NCBI GenBank assembly: GCA_963847945.1
Contig: CAWKBX010000012.1
Coordinates: forward strand, 1 to 64,000
Source of the DNA: JANMJD01 sp963847945
GTDB taxonomy: Bacteria > Actinomycetota > Acidimicrobiia > Acidimicrobiales > Ilumatobacteraceae
Direction: 5' to 3'
Length of the DNA stretch: 64,000 bases
Shown here: positions 17,888-27,411 of the stretch, piece after piece
How positions within the stretch are numbered: the stretch's first letter is position 1
How the letters are laid out: each line of letters opens with the position of its first letter
Program-made: the position numbers and the translations under genes
The notes under the pieces: model-generated
Told to the model about the DNA's origin: nothing
Database searches by the model: none
The model's input: only the letters and a program-made list of their open reading frames with translations

Positions 17888-18763
17888 CTACCCGGCGAGG
17901 ACGGCGCGGGCGACGAGATCGGTGCCGAAGGCAGTGAGAATCGCCAGGTAGAGCAGGCCGGTGGCGGCCATCACGGCGGAATAGGCCCGTTCCTTGAGGG
18001 CGGCCCGGGTGACGAAGACCAGCGCGATCGTCGTGATCGCACAAGCCACCCAGAACCAGCCAAGCATTCCACCCCAGCCATCATCGATACCCCCGTTGAG
18101 CACCGTGACCATGCCGGTTGGGATCAACATCACCGCCACCTCTACCGGCCAGATCCACCCCAGACAGGCGACGAGTTCGTTGAGCAGACGTCGGGGCAGG
18201 CCGGGTTGAACCAGGTACCAATGCCCGAGCAGCATCGCGTCGGTGACCGAGCCGAGGAAAACCGCGCCGATCACCGTACGGGCCACGGCCAGCGCCGCAT
18301 TCGCTCCGGCGTCAAGCCCGGCGGCGACCAGGCCGATGATGCCGATCCCCACCGGAATCAGATCGAGGATGGGCGGAAACTCCGAGCCGCGGCCGGTCGA
18401 TGCCTCGGGTCCGTCGGCGAGACCGGTGCGTTCGATGCCGGTCATCACCGCAACCCGTTCGCTGCGCCGGTCGTGTTCCACCTGCTGACCACGCACGCCG
18501 GCCTTGCGCCGCACGACCGAGACGACCAGGGCAACGGCGATCGCCAGTGCGGTGAGCGCCGCCGCCACGTCGCGGCCGGCCGACCATCCCGATCGCCAGG
18601 CGGCGAGCAGACCTCCGATCAACAAGCCCAGGTAGGTCGCCCGCAAGAGCCACCCATAACCGACGCCCACCTCGCGCCGGCGCGTCGTGAACCAGCAAAA
18701 GAGCATGCCCCCGACCGCCCATTGCAACAGCACGGTGGCGGCATCAAGGCGGATCACGAACAC
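17888..18763 (-). CDS. Multi-pass membrane protein of unknown function
   Basis: Protein of 291 residues with about eight hydrophobic segments, for example LLQWAVGGMLFCWFTTRR, YLGLLIGGLLAAWRSGW, ALTALAIAVALVVSVVRRK, LDLIPVGIGIIGLVAAGLDA and GLLYLAILTAFGTDLVARAV. A polar stretch (residues 90-120) lies in the middle. The motif GSVTDAMLLGHWYLVQPGLP, with a His within a membrane segment, recurs in actinobacterial membrane proteins of unknown role. The start is GTG at 18,763; no strong ribosome site is seen. Divergent from the lipoprotein at 18,856. Confidence 0.7.
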   Translation of the reverse strand: MFVIRLDAATVLLQWAVGGMLFCWFTTRRREVGVGYGWLLRATYLGLLIGGLLAAWRSGWSAGRDVAAALTALAIAVALVVSVVRRKAGVRGQQVEHDRRSERVAVMTGIERTGLADGPEASTGRGSEFPPILDLIPVGIGIIGLVAAGLDAGANAALAVARTVIGAVFLGSVTDAMLLGHWYLVQPGLPRRLLNELVACLGWIWPVEVAVMLIPTGMVTVLNGGIDDGWGGMLGWFWVACAITTIALVFVTRAALKERAYSAVMAATGLLYLAILTAFGTDLVARAVLAG

Positions 18764-18855
18764 CGAGGCTACGGGCTGGCCCCGCTCGGGCCACGAACGC
18801 GTTGGCCGATGGGTTCCCGGAAGAAGTCGACGCGCACCCCGTAGAATTGGACATC

Positions 18856-19506
18856 GTGCCCAACCGCCCCACGTTGCTCATCGGGCGACTCGTCACCGTT
18901 GCCGCGTTGTCACTGCTCGCCGGATGTTTCACCGGCGAACGGGGAACCCTCGTCGATCCGCCTCCCGGCGGCGAGGTCGGCCAGCCGAGTGGCGATGTCA
19001 ACGCCGACATCGTGCTCAACCTGCTCGAGACCAAGCCCAGCCTGGCCTTCACGGCGAGCTATCAGCTGACGCTCAACTTCGGCAGCGTCGTCTCGGAGGC
19101 GACCGTGACCGACGACGCGATCAGTCGCCGGTCGGTGACGATCGGCGGAATCCGCTTCCTTTCCAATGGCATCGATCAGACCTGCACGATCGCCACGGGC
19201 GTCTGTGAGCAGGGCCTGCTCGACGCCCGCACCAGCGATGTGGGGTTCACCTCGACCTTCGATCGAGAGATGCCGGCCAAGCGGCTGCGCACCGCGACAT
19301 CCCGCAAATCCGCACCGACGACAACCACCACCGAGGTGATCGCCGGGCTCCCGGCGACTTGCGTGACGGTGCCCCTCGGAGCGGGCAGCGAACTGTACTG
19401 CGCGCTCGAGACCGGCGGCCTTGCCCGCATGGACGGCGCGGACGTCCATATCGAGTTGACCACCTACGAAGGCGTGGCACGCGAAGCCCTGTTTCTGCCG
19501 ACCTGA
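18856..19506 (+). CDS. Putative lipoprotein
   Basis: Exported protein of 216 residues. GTG 18,856 gives MPNRPTLLIGRLVTVAALSL followed by LAGC, a good lipobox with cleavage before Cys; the earlier in-frame start at 18,802 would add a charged stretch before the signal, so it is less likely. The mature part is beta-rich without a family I recognise (ADIVLNLLETKPSLAFTASY, FGSVVSEATVTDDAISRRSV, GADVHIELTTYEGVAREALF), with four Cys residues in two pairs that may form disulfides. It has the shape of an LppX/LprG-like or LolA-like lipid carrier, but that is only a structural impression. Confidence 0.7.
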   Translation: MPNRPTLLIGRLVTVAALSLLAGCFTGERGTLVDPPPGGEVGQPSGDVNADIVLNLLETKPSLAFTASYQLTLNFGSVVSEATVTDDAISRRSVTIGGIRFLSNGIDQTCTIATGVCEQGLLDARTSDVGFTSTFDREMPAKRLRTATSRKSAPTTTTTEVIAGLPATCVTVPLGAGSELYCALETGGLARMDGADVHIELTTYEGVAREALFLPT

Positions 19507-19531
19507 CTCGGCCGGGCAGCCAGTTGAACGG

Positions 19532-21241
19532 TCAGTGCGCGGTGACCGTGTCGGTGTCGCGACCCGAGCGGATCAGCGTGCCAGGGCGGGCATCGAGGAG
19601 CTCGCCGTCGGCAACGCACTCGACACCGTTGACGAAGACGCGATTGATGCCCTCGGCTTCGCCGTAGACCCGCCCCGAGCCGCCCGGCAGGTCGAACTTG
19701 GTGTACACCGGACCCGGACCCATCGTGGTCGGATCGAGAATCACCAGGTCGGCGTGGTAGCCGGCGGCGATCAGGCCGCGGTCACGCAGCCCGTAGAGCC
19801 GGGCGGGACGATCGGTGAGCAGGTTGACGGCTTCCTCGATCGGGATCATCCCGCGCTCGCGCACGGCCCGGCCGAGCACGGTGGTCGAAAACGAGAAGGT
19901 GTCGATCATGTCGAGGTGGGCCCCGGCGTCGGATGCCCCGATGACTGCCCGTGGGTCACGCCAGGCCTCGACCCGACGGCTCCATGAGGCGTCGTCCTGG
20001 CCGCGGTCGGGGTTGGCGATCACGGTGCGCAATCGGTCGGCAATGACGATGTCGCAGAGCGTGTCCCACGCCGACTTGCCCAACTCGGTGGCGATCGAGC
20101 CGACCTCGCGGCCCTCGTACGGCTTGGTCGCGTCGCTGAAGCATTCGAGCAAACGGTATGAACCCCAGTTGGCCACGGCCTTCACCGGGCCGTCGGTCTG
20201 GGCGAGCCGATCCCACTCCGCCCGGTTCGCCGGGTCGCCCATCTGGCGCAGCTTCTCGTCCTCGGGCAGCGCCATCAGCGAGTCCCAACCAGGCAGGATG
20301 TCGAGCACGAAGCCGGTCAGGAAGTTGAGTCGCAGGCGGAACGAATCGGCCAGGACCAGGGCAAACACCGACCCACCGCGCTCGGCGGCGATGTCGTGGC
20401 CGGTGAGCTGGTGCTGCACCATGTCCCAGTTCTGGGCGTAGACCTGCAGCAGGTTCCAGTTGAGCGGGCGGTTGGCCACCCGGCTCATATCGGCCATCAA
20501 CTCGAAGGTTTCGGGGGTAAACGGGCCGACCTGCGGAATGAACTCCAAGGTCGTGCCGGGGAACTCGCCGGTCACCTCGCACAGGGCGATCAGTTCCTCG
20601 CGTGATCCATGCCGGGATGGCACGGCGATGCCGGTGTGGTCGTTGTGCGACGTCGACCAGGTCGACGAGAAGCCCATGCCACCGGCGGCCAACCCGGCGC
20701 GCAGGAGCGCCTTCATCTGCTCGATTTCCTCGGCGGTGGCGTGGCGCGACGTCGCGGCGTCCTTCATCACCACCCGGCGGATGGCCGAGTGGCCGACGAG
20801 GAACCCGGCATTCGGCATCAGCGTGCCATCGAGGCGGTCGAGGTACTCCCCCGTCGTACGCCAATCCCACGGCACACCTTTTTGCAGCGACTCCAACGGC
20901 ATGCCCTCAACCCGGGCGAGCATGCGCATGAGGTAGTCGCCGTCCTCGGGGGTCAGCGGAGCGATCGTGAACCCGCAGTTCCCACCCATCACCGTGGTCA
21001 CACCGTGGAGCGGTGACGGCGACAGGGTCGTGTCCCAGAAGGCCTGGGCGTCGTAGTGGGTGTGGACATCGACAAAGCCGGGCGTGACCACCAGATCGGT
21101 GGCGTCGACGGTACGGCGCGCCGGTTCGTCGACCGTGCCGACCGCCGTGATCCTGCCATCACGCACGCCGATGTCGCCGGCGGCTCCCGGCCGACCCGAC
21201 CCATCGACAACGGTTCCCCCGACGATCTTCAGATCCAGCAT
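19532..21241 (-). CDS. N-acyl-D-amino-acid deacylase family amidohydrolase
   Basis: Metal-dependent hydrolase of 569 residues (amidohydrolase family 3, D-aminoacylase type). The start MLDLKIVGGTVVDGSGRPG follows a GGAGG site; an upstream TTG is unlikely. Metal-site and fold motifs are VTPGFVDVHTHYDAQAFWD, HGVTTVMGGNCGFTIAPL, GMGFSSTWSTSHNDHTGIAV, ALCEVTGEFPGTTLEFIP, and VIGASDAGAHLDMIDTFS with the late catalytic Asp. The C-terminus carries the small beta-sandwich (GLIAAGYHADLVILDPTTMG, FVNGVECVADGELLDARPG). Actinobacterial members often act on D-amino-acid derivatives or other N-acyl amides; substrate is not evident. The next gene (DinB) is on the same strand but separated by about 170 bases. 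Confidence 0.9.
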   Translation of the reverse strand: MLDLKIVGGTVVDGSGRPGAAGDIGVRDGRITAVGTVDEPARRTVDATDLVVTPGFVDVHTHYDAQAFWDTTLSPSPLHGVTTVMGGNCGFTIAPLTPEDGDYLMRMLARVEGMPLESLQKGVPWDWRTTGEYLDRLDGTLMPNAGFLVGHSAIRRVVMKDAATSRHATAEEIEQMKALLRAGLAAGGMGFSSTWSTSHNDHTGIAVPSRHGSREELIALCEVTGEFPGTTLEFIPQVGPFTPETFELMADMSRVANRPLNWNLLQVYAQNWDMVQHQLTGHDIAAERGGSVFALVLADSFRLRLNFLTGFVLDILPGWDSLMALPEDEKLRQMGDPANRAEWDRLAQTDGPVKAVANWGSYRLLECFSDATKPYEGREVGSIATELGKSAWDTLCDIVIADRLRTVIANPDRGQDDASWSRRVEAWRDPRAVIGASDAGAHLDMIDTFSFSTTVLGRAVRERGMIPIEEAVNLLTDRPARLYGLRDRGLIAAGYHADLVILDPTTMGPGPVYTKFDLPGGSGRVYGEAEGINRVFVNGVECVADGELLDARPGTLIRSGRDTDTVTAH

Positions 21242-21410
21242 GGCAGCCTCCAGGTGCAACGTCCCTGAGCATCGAGATTACGCCCGCGGCGGGTACCGCG
21301 TTGGCACGGGAGGATCACATCCGGCCAACGGGATCATGCATCGACCCAACCGCGAGATGCGAGCGCGAGCCGCGTGGCGCGGCTCACGCTCGCAGACTCG
21401 GGATCAGACT

Positions 21411-21962
21411 TCAGACCTTGCGGCCGAGGAAGGAGAGGAATTGGGTCTGCTCGTCGGCGTCGTCGGCGCAATCGGCCTTCGGTCCGAAGATGCCGGGCAT
21501 GCGGATCATCGCATCCATCGGCTTGAGGCCCGAGTAGGCCGCGGCGACCGCATCGGCGTCGAGTTGCTCGTCGCCGCCCACGGAGCGGGCGAGATCCCAG
21601 GTGTGGACAAGCATGTCGTTGCAGATGAAGCGGCCGAGCATCTGGGCCATCGTCATCTGCATGCCCATCGGACCGGGGACGGTCTTGTCGAGCGCTCCGG
21701 GTTGCGACATTGCCTCGACGGCCTTGCTGTACGCCGCGGGCCAGGCCTGCTTGGGATCTTCGTCGTCGGCCATCGTGGCCGGCTCGGTGTCGGTGGCCCC
21801 GGCGGCGAGACGATGCATGTTGTTGACGCAATGCTCCACGACCCCGCGAGCGGTCCACTCCTCACACGGTGACTGGTTGCCCCACGAGTCGTCGGGGGCC
21901 GACGCGACACGGGCCGAGAAGTCGTCGGAAAGTTTCTGGAAGCGGGCTAGTTCTGCACTCAT
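21411..21962 (-). CDS. TIGR03086-family DinB-like metal-binding protein
   Basis: Four-helix DinB/MDMPI fold protein of 183 residues. Residues 1-60 (MSAELARFQKLSDDFSARV, SPCEEWTARGVVEHCVNNMH) give the first metal-binding His; FICNDMLVHTWDLARSVGGD gives the second (HTWDLARA-type motif of this family). The end LSFLGRKV is normal, and length is typical (~190). Many such proteins are mycothiol-dependent enzymes in actinobacteria; the exact reaction is unknown. The ATG at 21,962 is chosen over an upstream in-frame ATG because the family begins there. Confidence 0.87.
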   Translation of the reverse strand: MSAELARFQKLSDDFSARVASAPDDSWGNQSPCEEWTARGVVEHCVNNMHRLAAGATDTEPATMADDEDPKQAWPAAYSKAVEAMSQPGALDKTVPGPMGMQMTMAQMLGRFICNDMLVHTWDLARSVGGDEQLDADAVAAAYSGLKPMDAMIRMPGIFGPKADCADDADEQTQFLSFLGRKV

Positions 21963-22007
21963 GGGCGTCACCGTACCGTATGGGTGTGTCACCCCTCCCC
22001 GGTCGGT

Positions 22008-23375
22008 TCAGTCGGCGAACCAGCTCCCGTGGAATCCGTGGGGAACCCGCTGCGGTAGGGGCACCCTGGCCAGCGGAGCGGCGGTCGTGTCAGTGGCGTC
22101 GAGCACGACGAACGACGACGAATCGGTGGCCTTGTCGTAGAGGTACGTGACGATGTAGCCCTCGTCCTCCCCCGCCCGATCGGACCTCGGAACGAACACC
22201 GGCTCGCCGCTCGAGACCGTCGGTCCGAAGTCGTGGCGGGTCGACGAGCCGTTCGACAGGTCGTATTTGACCACGGTGCTCGCTGCGTCCATCCGGTCGG
22301 CGTCGCCCTCGGTCCCCGACCGGGGCCCTACTGCCCAGCCATAGCGATTGGCCAGCCCCGTGCGGCGGTCGTCGATCCGCGGGAACCCGTGGCTGACGTC
22401 GTCGAGCTGTTCCTCGTGGACGATGCCGGTGACCAGGTCGAATCGCCAACGGTGCAAGAAGCACGGCTCGAACTTGTCGCTGCCGCCCTTCCACATCGAG
22501 GCATGCCGCCCGGCGTCGAGGTAGACCGAGGTGCCGTCGGGCGAATCCCACACGTTCATGATGTGGAACACGTAGCAGGGGTCGACGTTGAACCAGCGCG
22601 GCTGCTCTCCCTGCCCGGCCCGGCCGCGGTGCAATAAGCCGATCCGAGCTCCGTACGACTCGTCCCAGACAAACGGCATCGAACCCCGCATCGCCTCGTT
22701 GATGTCGAAGGTGACGGGCATGTCGAGGAAGATCGCGTAGTTGCGGCTGAGGGCGAAGTCGTGGACCATCGTCGGGCCGCCGACCTCGATCGGCTGGCTG
22801 TGGATCAACGAGCCGGCCGCGTCGGCGACGTGGTAGGTCACGAACGGCGCCTTGATCAGCTCGTACCCGAAGAAGTGCATCTCGCCCGTTTCGGCGCAGA
22901 CGTGGGGGTGGGCGGTGAACGGGGTCGTCAGCCGGCCGCCGTAGTCGTATGGCCCGAGGGTGTCGAGTTCGGGAGAGATGACATTCGGCAGACTGCCCTC
23001 TTCGAGGGCGATGATCATGTCGGCATGGCGCACGACATGGGTATTGGCCAGGCCGACGGTGAGATCGAGCGTTCCGGTGAGGGCGTCCATCCGGTCGGCC
23101 CCGGCGAGCGCTTTGGTGCGCACCCAGCGGTTGCGGTACCACTCGGCACGACCGTCGCGTAGGCGGATGCCGTGAAGCATGCCGTCGCCGGCGAACCAGT
23201 GCATCGTCGGCCCGTTCGCCGGATTCGCCCCGTTGCGAAAGTACCGCCCGTTCAGGTCTGGCGGCAACGCGCCGATCACCGGCAGGTCGAACGCCTCCAC
23301 TTCGTCGATCACCGGGGCATAGTTCCCCCGCATGTGCCACGGGAGCTGGGTCGGGTTTTCATCGAGCGCCGTCAT
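22008..23375 (-). CDS. Carotenoid oxygenase (RPE65 family)
   Basis: Non-heme iron dioxygenase of 455 residues that cleaves carotenoids, stilbenes or lignin-type alkenes. The seven-bladed propeller family is recognised from LPPDLNGRYFRNGANPANGP and WFAGDGMLHGIRLRDGRAEW. The four iron His ligands lie in FTAHPHVCAETGEMHFFGY, TMVHDFALSRNYAIFLDMP, VFHIMNVWDSPDGTSVYLD and the terminal VPHGFHGSWFAD. The start ATG 23,375 is preceded by a GGAAGG site. The gene is 45 bases beyond the DinB gene on the same strand, so they may be cotranscribed. Confidence 0.92.
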   Translation of the reverse strand: MTALDENPTQLPWHMRGNYAPVIDEVEAFDLPVIGALPPDLNGRYFRNGANPANGPTMHWFAGDGMLHGIRLRDGRAEWYRNRWVRTKALAGADRMDALTGTLDLTVGLANTHVVRHADMIIALEEGSLPNVISPELDTLGPYDYGGRLTTPFTAHPHVCAETGEMHFFGYELIKAPFVTYHVADAAGSLIHSQPIEVGGPTMVHDFALSRNYAIFLDMPVTFDINEAMRGSMPFVWDESYGARIGLLHRGRAGQGEQPRWFNVDPCYVFHIMNVWDSPDGTSVYLDAGRHASMWKGGSDKFEPCFLHRWRFDLVTGIVHEEQLDDVSHGFPRIDDRRTGLANRYGWAVGPRSGTEGDADRMDAASTVVKYDLSNGSSTRHDFGPTVSSGEPVFVPRSDRAGEDEGYIVTYLYDKATDSSSFVVLDATDTTAAPLARVPLPQRVPHGFHGSWFAD

Positions 23376-23589
23376 CCGTTCAGCCTTCCACGACAATTCA
23401 CCGGTCATCGTGTCGTGCCGCCACCCGGTCACGCGCCAATTCGGCGTCGATGTTGCCGACGTGCAACGGCCGACCGCGATGATCCGGAGAGCGCAATGGA
23501 CCACGCATGGCGTTCGAAACACACTGTCCGCGGGGCTAGATTTGGAGAGTGCCCTCCGTGCGGCGGGCCGAGAGAATCGGGATGGATCG

Positions 23590-26500
23590 ATGGGCGCTCG
23601 TTTGCGGAGTCTGATTGCTCTCTCCGTCGTCGCGACCACCACTATGGTGACGGCGTCGAGCACCCCGCGTCCGACGTTCGCGGCCACGACCCTCGTGCCG
23701 GAGAAGGTACGCACCGACACCCCGGTGGCCGTCGATGGCACCGTCTCCGACATGGCGCAGATCGGTAATCGCATCGTCGTCGCCGGCACGTTCACCCAGG
23801 TCAAGCCCCTGCCCGGGGCGACGGCGATCTCCAAGAAGTACATCTACGCCTTCGACGTGACGACGGGGGCGCTCGATACCGGCTTCGCGCCGATCTTCGA
23901 TGCGCCGATCGAGGCCATCGAGCCGTCCACCGATGGCGCCTCGCTGTTCGTCGTCGGAAGCTTCAACACCGTGTCAGGCGTCGCTCGCCGCAAGATCGTC
24001 AAACTCACCGCCGCCGGCGCGGTCGATGCGACATTCGTCGCCAACGCCTCCGACAAGGTGTCCGCCCTCGAGGTCGGCGCGGGTCGAATCTGGGTCGGCG
24101 GCAAGTTCAAGACGGTCAAGGGCACCGCACGTGGAGGCCTCGCCGCCCTCGACGCGACGACCGGCGCCGTCAAGACCGATTTCAACCTGGCGATCGCCGG
24201 TGGCATCGGGTTCGGCGGTGAACTGACCGTCAAGGGGTTGGGCGTCACCCCCGATCTCAAGACGCTGATCATCTCGTACACCGGCCAGACGATCGGCGGA
24301 TTGTCACGCGTCGGCGTCGCCGAACTCGATCTGAGCGGGGCGACCGCCGTCGTCGCGCCGTGGCATACGACCCTGTTCCAAGACGGTCTCGCCAACCGCG
24401 GCGGCCAACTGTGGCTGCGCGGTTTCGACCTGTCCCCTGACGGCTCGTACTTTGTCGTGACCACCTCGGGCGGCGACTCCCCGCCGATCAACGACATGGT
24501 CATCGCCCTGCCGGTCGCCGGCGACGAGGGGGTCACCCCCAAGTGGCTGTCGCGCCACTTCGACAGCGTGTACTCCGTCGCAATCGACACCAACAGCGTC
24601 TACGTCGGCGGTCACTTCCGCTATCAAGAGGCCCCCGGGTCGATCGAGCCGTACCCCGGTGATCCGACGGTCAACTACAGCTTCGGCACCGGGCCCAACG
24701 GGATCGGCGCGGGCGTGCTGGGCAATCAGGTCGTCGCCCGGGTGCAGCTCGGGGCGCTCGACCCGACAACGGGCAAGGCGCTCCCGTGGAATCCCGGGTC
24801 CGACGCGTTCAACGGGGTAGCTGCGATCACCGTCATTCCTCGTGGACTGCTGGTCGGCGGTGATCAGTCCGTCGTCGCCGGCAAGACCGTCGGGCGGGCC
24901 GCGTTCTTCGATCGCAACCTGGCCGTCACCGAGGCCAACAATTCGATCATCACCGACCCGATCATCGGCGAGATCCTCCCCGCCAACGCCAGTCGCATCG
25001 TGCGCGGCACGGCCACGGCGACCAGCGGGGTCAAGCGGGTGCAGATCACCATCCAGGATCGGCGGACAAAGAGCTATATGCAGGCCAACGGTACGTTCAC
25101 CGTGGCGTTCTATGCGTTTACCGCGACCTTGGGAAACCAAGGCACCAGCGTGACCTGGAGCCTGCCGATCACGTTTCCCGGGGGCAGTTTCGAGATCCAG
25201 TCACGGTCGTTCGGCGTCGATGCAACAAAGGAAGCCGATGTGCCCAAGGTCGGGGTAGAGGCCTTCGACCCCGCCGATTCCGCGCCCGACGGCCGCTCGC
25301 TCGCCGTCGATCTGAGCGGAGCCGACGGTCGCACCGTCACGCTGCGCGGCACAGCCTCCGACGAACGGGGTGTGACCGCCGTCAAGGTCGCCCTGCGTAA
25401 CCAGACCGCAAACCACTTCCTGCGCCCCAACGGTGCCGTCGGCGACTTCTACGAATTCAACGCCACTATCGACAACCCCGGCGCGACGGGGACGAACTGG
25501 TCATTCACCATCGCCGCCCCGACCGACGGACACTGGTACTCGCAGATCGTTGCCATCGACACGGTCGGCCAGCGCGATGGCAGTCCGGGCTCCGCGGGAT
25601 GGGACATGTTCCCGAACAACACGGCTCCCGTGGTCACGATCAACACCCCGACGTCCGAGGCGACTGCGGCCGCCGATGCATCGATCGAGATCACCGGAAC
25701 GGCGACCGACGACCGCGGTGTCGCCCGCGTCCAGGTCCACCTCGTCAATCTGTCGACCGACCAGGGCATGGTCGGCGTCGGGCTCCTTGGCGACAGGGCG
25801 TCATGGGTGTCGGCCACGTTGGCAACCCCCAACGCGACCTCGACCGCATGGTCGATCACCAGTCCGCAGCTGCCACCCGGCCGTTATCAACTGCAGGTCA
25901 CGGCCACCGACACCGCGGATCGGGAAGCGACGACCATCCCGCTGATCAACGTCAACGTCTCGATTCCGGGCGACGGGCGACCGGCGGTCACGATCACCTC
26001 GCCTGGCAACGCGACGATCACATCTCCAAACACCACCGTGGCCGGGGCCGCGACCGACGCCCAAGGAGTCCAAGGTGTGCGGTTGGCGCTGTACTCCAAC
26101 TCGGCCCCGTACGGCTGGCTGCAGGCCGATGGCACGATCAACGAGTCGACCATCCACAGCTTCAGCCCCACGTTGAACACCCCAGGCGGTACCAGCACGA
26201 ACTGGTCGATGGCGATCACCCTGCCGCACGAAGCCGTGTGGTCGATTCGCGCCTATTCGCTCGACAATCGAACCCAGCCGTCAAACCCCGTATGGACCTC
26301 CGTTCGCTACTCGACGAACGACCAGCCGCCGACGTTCACGGTGACGACACCGACCGAGGGGCAAATCATCACGGGTGGGACCACCGTCGGGGTGAACGGC
26401 GTGGTCGAGGACGACGTCGCCGTCGACCGGGTCGTGATGTACTTCTACCGCGCCCCGTTCTGGGAGGGACCCAACCCGCAGAACGCCGGGACCGTCCCCG

Positions 26501-27375
26501 GGATGTACGACGCGTTCGTCACCAGTCCTGGGGCCAAGCGCTCCAACTGGAGCATCACCTCGCCCGTCCTGACCCCCGGCTCGTGGACGATCTACACCTA
26601 CGCGATCGACCGCTCCGGCCAGACGTCGCCGGCCCGTTATGTCACCTTCAACGTCGGGATCACCGGCGACGCGCCACCGCTGGCGATGATCGACTCGCCG
26701 ATGTATGCGAAGGCTGACTTCACGTCGAACAGCTTCACGATCAGCGGGCGGGCGACCGACGACAAGGGCGTTGCCACCGTTGCCGTGCGCATCCAACAGC
26801 TTGGGGGGTCATGGCTCAAGCCGGACGGCACGGTCACCGGCGCCCCTGGCGACGCGGTCTGGACGGCAACGGTGGCGAACCCGGGAACGACCAGCACCAC
26901 CTGGACGCTGCCGGTCACCCTGCCATCGGGCGGCTACAACATCTATGTCCACACCATCGATTCAGTGGGCCAACGCCAGACCCAGCTGAACTGGGCCACC
27001 GGTGGCCAGGCGGTGCAGGTCTTTGTCACGCCGGGCGACACCGTCCCGACGATCACGATGACCGCACCGACCAGCAACTCCACGATTGGCGGAGCCACCT
27101 TCGGCGTCACGGGGGCCGCTACTGATGACAAGGGAATCACCAATGCCTGGGTGTTGGTCCGCCGAACGACCGATCGTTCGATCGGGTTGCGCGCCGATGG
27201 TTCCATCGGAGCCGTCGAGTACGTCGCGGCAACCCTGTCGGTGCCGGGGGGCACATCGACCAACTGGTCGTTGAACGCCAACATCCCCGCCGGCAACTGG
27301 GAGGTCTACGTGTACGTCACCGACATCACGGCGAAGCAGGCGTGGGCCGGCGCAGTCAACCTGACGGTCACGTAG
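23590..27375 (+). CDS. Large secreted protein with propeller-like and Ig-like repeats
   Basis: Surface or secreted protein of 1,261 residues. The signal peptide is GARLRSLIALSVVATTTMVT, ending near TFA. Residues ~40-440 contain propeller-like repeats of the delta-60/DUF5122 style (VVAGTFTQVK, LFVVGSFNTVSG, IWVGGKFKTVKG, VYVGGHFRYQ, LLVGGDQSVVAG). Residues ~445-1,261 contain seven Ig-like repeats of about 110-125 residues. Each opens with a form of ITSPxxxxTIxxxxxxVxGxATDDxGV, has a LQADGTI/LRPNGAV element, and ends in xPGTTSTNWS plus a GQ turn. No sortase signal or anchor is seen at the end (AGAVNLTVT). Probably cell-surface or matrix; function unknown. Upstream ORF codons before 23,590 overlap the divergent oxygenase and are not used. 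Confidence 0.82.
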   Translation: MGARLRSLIALSVVATTTMVTASSTPRPTFAATTLVPEKVRTDTPVAVDGTVSDMAQIGNRIVVAGTFTQVKPLPGATAISKKYIYAFDVTTGALDTGFAPIFDAPIEAIEPSTDGASLFVVGSFNTVSGVARRKIVKLTAAGAVDATFVANASDKVSALEVGAGRIWVGGKFKTVKGTARGGLAALDATTGAVKTDFNLAIAGGIGFGGELTVKGLGVTPDLKTLIISYTGQTIGGLSRVGVAELDLSGATAVVAPWHTTLFQDGLANRGGQLWLRGFDLSPDGSYFVVTTSGGDSPPINDMVIALPVAGDEGVTPKWLSRHFDSVYSVAIDTNSVYVGGHFRYQEAPGSIEPYPGDPTVNYSFGTGPNGIGAGVLGNQVVARVQLGALDPTTGKALPWNPGSDAFNGVAAITVIPRGLLVGGDQSVVAGKTVGRAAFFDRNLAVTEANNSIITDPIIGEILPANASRIVRGTATATSGVKRVQITIQDRRTKSYMQANGTFTVAFYAFTATLGNQGTSVTWSLPITFPGGSFEIQSRSFGVDATKEADVPKVGVEAFDPADSAPDGRSLAVDLSGADGRTVTLRGTASDERGVTAVKVALRNQTANHFLRPNGAVGDFYEFNATIDNPGATGTNWSFTIAAPTDGHWYSQIVAIDTVGQRDGSPGSAGWDMFPNNTAPVVTINTPTSEATAAADASIEITGTATDDRGVARVQVHLVNLSTDQGMVGVGLLGDRASWVSATLATPNATSTAWSITSPQLPPGRYQLQVTATDTADREATTIPLINVNVSIPGDGRPAVTITSPGNATITSPNTTVAGAATDAQGVQGVRLALYSNSAPYGWLQADGTINESTIHSFSPTLNTPGGTSTNWSMAITLPHEAVWSIRAYSLDNRTQPSNPVWTSVRYSTNDQPPTFTVTTPTEGQIITGGTTVGVNGVVEDDVAVDRVVMYFYRAPFWEGPNPQNAGTVPGMYDAFVTSPGAKRSNWSITSPVLTPGSWTIYTYAIDRSGQTSPARYVTFNVGITGDAPPLAMIDSPMYAKADFTSNSFTISGRATDDKGVATVAVRIQQLGGSWLKPDGTVTGAPGDAVWTATVANPGTTSTTWTLPVTLPSGGYNIYVHTIDSVGQRQTQLNWATGGQAVQVFVTPGDTVPTITMTAPTSNSTIGGATFGVTGAATDDKGITNAWVLVRRTTDRSIGLRADGSIGAVEYVAATLSVPGGTSTNWSLNANIPAGNWEVYVYVTDITAKQAWAGAVNLTVT

Positions 27376-27411
27376 TCCTGTCACCCGGGTCCGATCACGT
27401 AGCTCCCGCCA

